DNA from: Takifugu bimaculatus
Lineage: Eukaryota > Chordata > Actinopteri > Tetraodontiformes > Tetraodontidae
Direction of reading: 5' to 3'
DNA: 64,000 nucleotides
Assembly: GCA_004026145.2 (NCBI GenBank)
Contig: CP034991.1
Location: 11,388,110-11,452,109, forward strand
Shown: in pieces, positions 59,001 to 64,000 of the stretch
How the letters are laid out: each line of letters begins with the position of its first letter
Numbering within the stretch: position 1 is the first letter of the stretch
Made by a program: the position numbers and the translations under genes
The notes under the pieces: model-generated
What the model was told of the DNA's origin: nothing
The model's database searches: none
What the model saw: the letters and a program-made list of their open reading frames with translations, nothing else

Positions 59001-59809
59001 TTCCAAATTAAATACAAGTGCAACTGTAGTCTTTACAGCACTTACATGAATGCAAAACCTTGATCTTCTCCTCGGCCTCTGAAAGCCTGCCAGTTAAAGT
59101 AACATCGGCACTCTCGTCCTCTCTGGAAAAAAAACACCATATCAGTTACTTCACAGCCGCACGTTTACGGATGAGGAGTGAGCTCTGCTTTAACTGTTTG
59201 ATAAAGAACATCACAGTTCTGCTGTAATGGACCCTCTGATTTATTACTGATGAATTACAACTGATTGCTAATGGCCACCTTGTCCGGCGGAAAGCAGGTC
59301 ACTCATTCTCACCCTTGGCCTTCAGCTTGGTCTTGGTGGTTCTGGTGAGGGGGGCCTGCGGCCCCAGGGGCCGGTGTGCTGTTGGGGGTCATCAAGGAGG
59401 CTGGAGAGATGGAATCTGGGTTCTTCTTCTCTGCCACCCTTGAGACGGTTGGACTGTCTTTGGAGTTCTCTGTGGGGATGGAAGAGGGTTATGAACAGGA
59501 AGACATGGTTTATGATGTTCTTTAGCTTTACAGGAAGTAAGTTTTCATTTGTACCACTCGGCCTTGCTCAACACAAACACAGGGCCATTGCCGTGGTTAC
59601 CTCGCAATGCCATCGAAATAAGAATGACACCAGACAAAACCAGCGATCATGTGCTTCTGTTCCCAGACCTGTCCTGTCAAGGCACTCCAGGTGTTTCTTC
59701 CAGTGCCCGCTGATCTCCCGCACCAGAGCCTCGCTGTCTGCGGCTGAACTCTGAAGCTGCTGCAGCCTCCCCTCCAGAGTGTGTGAGGCCTCGAGCACAG
59801 GAGCTGGAT
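49298..59809 (-). CDS. cux2: Cut-like homeobox 2 transcription factor (5' exons outside window)
   Basis: Exons in transcript order: 59669-59809, 59313-59469, 59046-59122, 58731-58797, 56618-56667, 55899-56000, 55524-55715, 55396-55454, 55258-55306, 54986-55085, 53781-54413, 53134-53235, 52170-53005, 51241-51406, 50836-51141, 50573-50761, 50216-50492, 49298-50069. They encode the coiled coil, CUT repeats 1-3, the homeodomain and the C terminus. CUT1 reads [20 protein letters not shown] and TIQVRQRGSITPRIRTPE, as in human CUX2 and unlike CUX1 (KPWNKLTVRG). The C terminus has [20 protein letters not shown] and ends LEWEF, again CUX2. CUX2 is a sequence-specific regulator of upper-layer and interneuron development. 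All junctions keep phase except around exon 56618-56667, which is one base too long. The N-terminal exons (YWKRFDLRRLQ region) lie to the right. Confidence 0.93.
50216..50492 (-). CDS. cux2: cux2 homeodomain exon
   Basis: This exon encodes AYLKRRYGLLSTSSDSDSPS, then the homeodomain from KKPRVVLGAEEKEALRKAYL to VINWFHNYR. The recognition helix has WFHNYR: invariant Trp48, Phe49 and Asn51, and the His50 typical of Cut-class proteins. The exon ends at TACAG followed by gccagt, so the last intron (50070-50215) uses a GC donor. The next exon completes the helix with SRMRRE. Confidence 0.94.
50573..51406 (-). CDS. cux2: cux2 CUT repeats 2 (end) and 3
   Basis: Exon 51241-51406 completes CUT2 ([34 protein letters not shown]). 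Exon 50836-51141 carries the SPSPPPSPAES linker, SLSLESSKENQQP and the start of CUT3 (SPELDTFTITKKVKEVLTDN). Exon 50573-50761 completes CUT3 ([40 protein letters not shown]). Splitting CUT2 and CUT3 at corresponding positions reflects their origin by domain duplication. All phases agree. Confidence 0.94.
51569..51584 (+). promoter_or_regulatory. Weak CTCF-like motif in cux2 intron
   Basis: CGCCACTAGAGGGAGG resembles the CTCF core with one or two mismatches. Motif-level evidence only. Confidence 0.25.
52170..53005 (-). CDS. cux2: cux2 inter-CUT linker and start of CUT repeat 2
   Basis: An 836-nt exon, 278 codons plus a completed split codon. It begins DGKSSLSSLSGRSSN, has SDETIKSILEQARREMEAQQ and LSVLSPAAFVQNIIRKVKSE (both conserved in human CUX2), a long Ser/Pro linker, then LTPEQYEMYMYREVDTIELT and KEKLAKNGICQRIFGEK, where CUT2 is interrupted by an intron with donor GAAAAG|gtcaga. 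Reading past the donor gives a lysine-rich artefact that should not be annotated. Confidence 0.93.
53134..54413 (-). CDS. cux2: cux2 CUT repeat 1 exons
   Basis: Exon 53781-54413 encodes an acidic/Ser-rich linker (ADDDQTEDSG) and then CUT repeat 1 ([60 protein letters not shown]). Exon 53134-53235 encodes SITPRIRTPETGSDDAIRNI and EQAKKEIQSQRA. CUT repeats are DNA-binding alpha-helical domains. The 54413 boundary is a CAGCAG tandem acceptor, so an Ala may be included or omitted. Confidence 0.93.
54986..59809 (-). CDS. cux2: cux2 N-terminal coiled-coil exons
   Basis: Ten exons cover the segment from DPAPVLEASHTLEGRLQQLQ, through SEAEEKIKVLHS, LKSAQTELLDLRCKYN, RAEVAQREVERLKEQL, EAALLAKDREILRLLENIQRL, QEASANQISDLERQLA, RLEAKLQSQVDYEEIKTEL and ILKALRLSS, to LLLDKDTFFTSHKYLMDKA. 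Each has a direct counterpart in human CUX2. The acceptor of 55524-55715 is an unusual ctaag. The 50-nt exon 56618-56667 carries an apparent +1 frameshift. The 1.95-kb and 0.6-kb introns hold candidate regulatory DNA. Confidence 0.85.
55904..55919 (-). promoter_or_regulatory. CTCF-like motif inside a cux2 coding exon
   Basis: On the minus strand CCAGCAGAGGGCGCTA is a strong match to the CTCF core. It lies at the 3' end of exon 55899-56000, encoding Pro-Ala-Glu-Gly-Ala. A coding exon that doubles as a CTCF site would be constrained at synonymous positions. Confidence 0.4.
56618..56667 (-). CDS. cux2: cux2 coiled-coil exon with apparent +1 frameshift
   Basis: The upstream exon leaves phase 2 (ACC AG|), so this exon reads (R)AEEVDAIT, homologous to human ADEVGLIMT, but then meets TGA. 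In the next frame the second half reads VNLEKAKQ, homologous to human TNLEKANQ, and its donor is in the correct phase 0 for RAEVAQ. A 49-nt exon is needed; 50 nt are present. The surplus base maps to the GG in CACAGGTGAAT (plus-strand CC at 56641-56642). It may be an assembly or sequencing error, a polymorphism or a true lesion. Splice sites are canonical and no alternative acceptor restores frame. Confidence 0.75.
56668..58730 (-). other. cux2: cux2 intron upstream of the frameshifted exon
   Basis: A 2.06-kb intron with a CA microsatellite at 57978-58008 and no recognisable coding sequence. I looked for an alternative exon that would repair the downstream phase and saw none. Confidence 0.6.
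57978..58008. repeat. (CA)n microsatellite
   Basis: CA repeat with a GC interruption in a cux2 intron. Confidence 0.9.
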
Positions 59810-60585
59810 CTGTGAAAAGACAAACACAAGTTTATACACTCTTGGTTTAAAAAAAAAAAAAGTGAGAGAGCCAAATAGCTGTTTTACTGTGCACAGCGCC
59901 TGTTAAGAACAGACGTTTTCAGCATCACAGTTTCAATACCGGAGTATTCCACTGAGATTTCCTCCCAAAGAGTGACTCTAAGACTCCTGCCACCCTCCCC
60001 CACCCTACAAGACGCTCTGATGTCTTTGAAAAATTCACTGGCTGGACCTAATGACACACGACCCATTCCCATGGACGGAAATGTGATCTAATGAGGCTTC
60101 TCCCTGCCTGATGAATGGTAAAGAAGCAGACTAATGTCTGTGTGACAGACTTGAGCGCCAAGTATACACCTTGGCAAAAGTGTAGAAAAACCCTCCTACT
60201 GAAAAGGGGGTTAAAAAAAGTGGGATTCTTTAGCACAACAGAGGAGCTGTTTTGCAATGCATGCGCGGCAGCACCGGGCCCATGGGGCCAACTAGGAGGC
60301 TGTTTCTCAGCTAACAAGTCTCCTCTGTATCATTTGATCATTTAAATTATTATGCCAGGAATTCTCAGGAGGCAGCTCGGCACTCCACATCACAGGGCTG
60401 TTTTTAATCTTCCCCTTCCCTTTCTTCCCCTCCCGAAAAGTTCAACAGCTCAGAGAGAGAGAGCTGCTCCTGTTGTGTACCTGCGTGCCGAACACCAAAG
60501 GAGGTGACTTCTAGTGCCAAAGCACAGAGAAGGAAGCTCTGGGGAGCTCCTTGACAAGGAGGGAGGCAAGATGTAGAGCCACTTG

Positions 60586-60589
<4 letters not shown>

Positions 60590-60626
<37 letters not shown>
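60590..60626. repeat. (CA)n microsatellite
   Basis: Nearly pure CA repeat preceded by CGCGCG in a cux2 intron. Confidence 0.95.
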
Positions 60627-63333
60627 CACACGCACAAACACACAGATACATACAGCGCTTCAAAAATCTAAAAAGAGGAGGAAAATCGCTGCTTTGCTGC
60701 ACAAACTTTTGCAGCTTTTATCCATTCATCTTAGACTTCAGTATGGAACCCAATTGGATCCCATCTTCATTTCAGTATGGGCACCTGACTGAAGTGACTT
60801 TTCATAAGAAGTTGGGAGCCACAGACGTTTAAACTTTGGCAGATGCCGCAGACAGAATGCAAACTCCGAGGGCTTGGAAAAAATAAATAAATGCTCATCA
60901 GAGGACAGAAAACTTCTGCAACGTGCAATTTGCTGAAACCCTGGCCGTATGTTGCAGCTCGCCATATCCGAATTTTCATCAGACAAACATTTTGGGCCAT
61001 TTAATTGATTGGGCTATTTTTCCCAGGACCGTTTACAGTCAAACATTGTCTGCATTCATTGTTACACCAGCTGTGGAGATATTGCATCAGTCACAAGGGA
61101 CATCACTATTAAGAGCACAGCTCTTCTAAGACAAACAGGATGACTTAAAGCACTGCTATTCCATCGACCCACTGTCACAGAAATCACTTTATCAGCCTCT
61201 TTCCCATATATCCTTTCAACTTTTAATGATCAAAGGACAGAGATTATAGTAAGGGATCTCTCACACGCCGACAAGTCAGGATTATCAATCAGAGGCAGGG
61301 GAGTAAAGAAAAGTCAAATTTAAAGTGAAGGGATATAACTTAAGTCTACATACAAAATTAACCCCCGTCAAAGTAGGGAGGAAGAGACGCTCCCCTTGGG
61401 CCCCAGATCAGAAGCAGAGTCCAGAAAGCCTGCTGAAATCTCTGGAAAAATAGAGCTCACTAATTGATGCGGATAGTAGGAAGCACCAGAACTTTTTTTA
61501 CAGCACAGCTCTGATGATAATTCTTTCAAATTAAAATAGGAAAAGGTGTCAGCGAAAACATGACCAGTACAGATTAAACAGCAGAATTGACCTTATCAGA
61601 AGATGCACTTCTTTTGTTCTAGGGTTTGCACAATTTGACCAGATGTAAAAACTTATTGGAAGGAGTTATAACGTTGTTGTGTCACTGGTACCAATTTAAA
61701 GTGCATTTAGAACATGAACAGAATTTCATAGCGTATCCATGGTGACTTTTAAGACGCATGGATGATCAAGGACTCTGGCTGTAAATAAACTGGATAAAAG
61801 CTCGGCAGTTAAGTGCGTGAGGCGAACACAAAAAGGGTGCAACAAGTGTTTTATTCCCATTCAGTTTAGTGAGGGACACACTGATCTTCACACTGATGTC
61901 AGCCTTCTCAAAGTTAAAAAGATGCAACTTGAACTGTGCCAGAATTAGAAGTTAAGATAAAACTAAAAGCTCACAGATGCCACAGCAAGTTTTGTTTTTC
62001 TCCTTCTCGGCCGCATTGATGTTAAGTTTCATCACCTTGGCTGAGCTGTAATGAGGCTGCCACCCTGTAGCTGCTTCCTTGTGGTCACCGTGTTGCCGTT
62101 TCACTGTTATTGCACATCTGAAGAAAGATCTTTTGGCAGCCCGGGCGAGTACCGGAGGGCCAACAGCTCAGCGGACCAACGGCACCCAGGTTCAGGACGT
62201 GTATGTGGGTGGGGGTGGGAGGACAAGGGTGGCGTGTGCCAAGACAAGCAGGTGTGTTGGGGCGGTCCGTCTTGGCCCTGTCAGCGATACACCATCATTA
62301 GGCGGTGTGGGCACAGCAGGGTGCACCATTACGTCTCCCTGGGCCCTGTGTAATTACGCTCTGACATAATTAACCCAGCAAGCCCATTAGCCAAGCATTG
62401 GCTGGCTGAAGAGAGGGAAAAAATGCTATAATTATTTGTTGTGTGCATGTTAATGAGGCCAGCTGTGTTCCCATCATACAACACGAACAAATTAATTTAC
62501 AAGGCTGTGCTCCAAGGTTTTTTTCCTTTTCATTCAAAACAGTCTTGTTTTTTTTCCCCCCTCCCTCTGAGTGGACTTCAAGGTCCACAAAAACATGTGC
62601 CGCCGCCGCTGCTGCAACAAACAGCAAGACTGCTGTAATATTGTTGTCAAGAAGAAAAACTAGGTTGAAGGAGAGCAGAGCTTTCACCTTCAAAAACAAT
62701 GTGATACCAGGTATGTAGGATAAACTGCTGCCTCTTTCCTCACCTGTCAAGGATCAGTTTTAAGTGTAATAAAACATAAAGTCTGTGCAACAAATTCATA
62801 AACAAGCCTTTAGTGCTTGTGGTGCCTTTTAAAACATTTGATATTTAGACAGCGGAGCGAAGTCTCGCTTTACCTTGATGTAGCAAGGTAGGTAGAGGGA
62901 GTGAGAAAAGGAGTGGAATGAAGAGGAGTTGTGGGAAGCGGCATCTATTTTGTGAAAGGAAAACAAAGCTGAAAAGGAAAAGTCAACTTTTTCTTTTTCA
63001 TTGCTGCTCTGAGCCTTTGAGTAACTGACTGAAGGACTGAGAAGCAATGACATCAATACCGACATGTTTTAAAAGTCAGAACAAAGAGTGAAGCCGCGGC
63101 GAGATAGCGTTCAATTCCGACACGAGGTTGAAAAAAAGAGGAGCGCCGATCACGATCTAAACCTCACATAACTTGGTACAAAGAATAAAATGACCTTCTG
63201 TGGGTTGTTTATGAGACATGTAATACAAATCCCCATTAATTAACCTTGTCAAATATACCAGCCTGTTGTTTTTTTACATTTTTGAATCCCATGGTAAACT
63301 CTTAGGTGCTCACAGGCACACACCAACATTCCT

Positions 63334-63355
63334 CCACACACACACACACACACAC
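63334..63355. repeat. (CA)n microsatellite
   Basis: About eleven CA units in a cux2 intron. Confidence 0.92.
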
Positions 63356-64000
63356 GGAACTGCTGTCTTTTAAAAGCACACTCTGGGGTCTGCTATTCCA
63401 CAGGGATCAGTTGAAAAGGCCCGACTCCTTTATGAACATAATGCATTATTAAGCACCTCAAACATCTCCTGGGCCTTTGTTTATTACTGCTCTTATTAAT
63501 CACTTGTGCATAATCTCTTCCCGCCCAGAGAGCTTTCATTTTCCATCAGCTCCTACACATTTCCAGACTCAGAAAAGCCCTATTTTCCTCTTCGCTCTCT
63601 TCATGAATACAAGTACGCAGCTGGAGAATATAAAGCCTGTTTTCTGTACCTTGCAACCCTCTCTTGATAGCTCTTATAAATTGAATGACTACTATACTTT
63701 GTGCTTCTGAGTGAATTACTAAGGTCACTGTGTTCTGTTCTGATAATCTCATGGCCCACGGAAATGTACAGAGTGAATACGTAAGGCACTTACAACCATC
63801 TCAAATCACGGACCGTTTGATAATATGCCTGAGAGCGGCACCTGCCCTCCTCTGCAGTACCGCTGACCACCACTAGCGAGCACTGTCTGCCCTCTTTTAG
63901 ACACGCCTCGTACAAGTCACAGGACTGGTGCGCGTACGCGCGCACGCACTTAGAGGGGTGTATTCAAATCAGAATCTTCACAAACTCTCAGTGAGCTCCC

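Larger units (their letters stand above)
59810..64000 (-). other. cux2: cux2 intron to the right edge
   Basis: Upstream of exon 59669-59809 no further cux2 exon (the human counterpart would read like FQAEVVALSKRSQEAE or YWKRFDLRRLQ) is recognisable before the window ends, so this is one large intron, as in human CUX2. It includes CA microsatellites at about 60590-60626 and 63334-63355. AT/homeodomain-motif-rich islands near 62340-62480 and 63440-63560 are regulatory candidates. A CG/GC alternating run lies at 63929-63948. Confidence 0.7.

Noticed and set aside
1..64000. tRNA, rRNA, CRISPR, phage or viral genes
   Set aside because: Scanning both strands showed no cloverleaf with A/B boxes, no regularly spaced repeats other than microsatellites, and no reverse transcriptase, integrase, gag or transposase motifs.

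Overview
The window is vertebrate nuclear DNA, almost certainly from a ray-finned (teleost) fish. Genes are split into many exons with GT-AG introns. Introns are compact (often 80-1500 bp) and rich in CA/TG microsatellites. The encoded proteins are clear orthologues of four human genes: BICDL1, CIT, MTMR3 and CUX2. I found no bacterial-type features, CRISPR arrays, tRNA or rRNA genes.

Layout: (1) 1-311, minus strand: first coding exon of bicdl1, running off the left edge, with a GC-rich presumptive promoter to its right. (2) 312-9098: non-coding apart from a candidate short first exon at 4549-4629. (3) 9099-28497, plus strand: a citron (cit) gene, head-to-head with bicdl1. Its 36 constitutive exons and one 24-nt optional microexon give 1629 codons: long coiled coil, C1 zinc finger, PH, CNH and a C-terminal PDZ ligand. 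(4) 28498-31939: cit 3' UTR and a short intergenic gap holding a MITE-like element. (5) 31940-43005, minus: mtmr3, 17 coding exons (1229 codons recognised), with a CpG-rich promoter and 5' exon near 46.03-46.27 kb. (6) 46.3-49.3 kb: presumed cux2 3' UTR and spacer. (7) 49298-59809, minus: cux2, 18 exons from the N-terminal coiled coil through three CUT repeats, the homeodomain and the C terminus. Its first exons lie beyond the right edge. (8) 59810-64000: a cux2 intron with candidate conserved regulatory islands.

The genes do not form one pathway. Citron acts at the cleavage furrow and midbody and at neuronal synapses; BICDL1 is a dynein/kinesin cargo adaptor; MTMR3 is a PI3P/PI(3,5)P2 3-phosphatase; CUX2 is a neuronal transcription factor. 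The bicdl1-cit head-to-head order matches the human 12q24 arrangement as I remember it.

Main points for follow-up. The cit locus has no recognisable kinase exons between bicdl1 and its coiled coil, so it looks like a kinase-less, N-citron-only gene. A 24-nt microexon in cit would insert an RVTF (PP1-docking type) motif beside the C1 domain. A 50-nt coding exon of cux2 carries an apparent +1 frameshift. Two introns use GC donors. Several CTCF-like sites surround cit in convergent orientation. All exon boundaries were called by eye from splice signals, reading-phase arithmetic and remembered human protein sequences, not from an alignment run.
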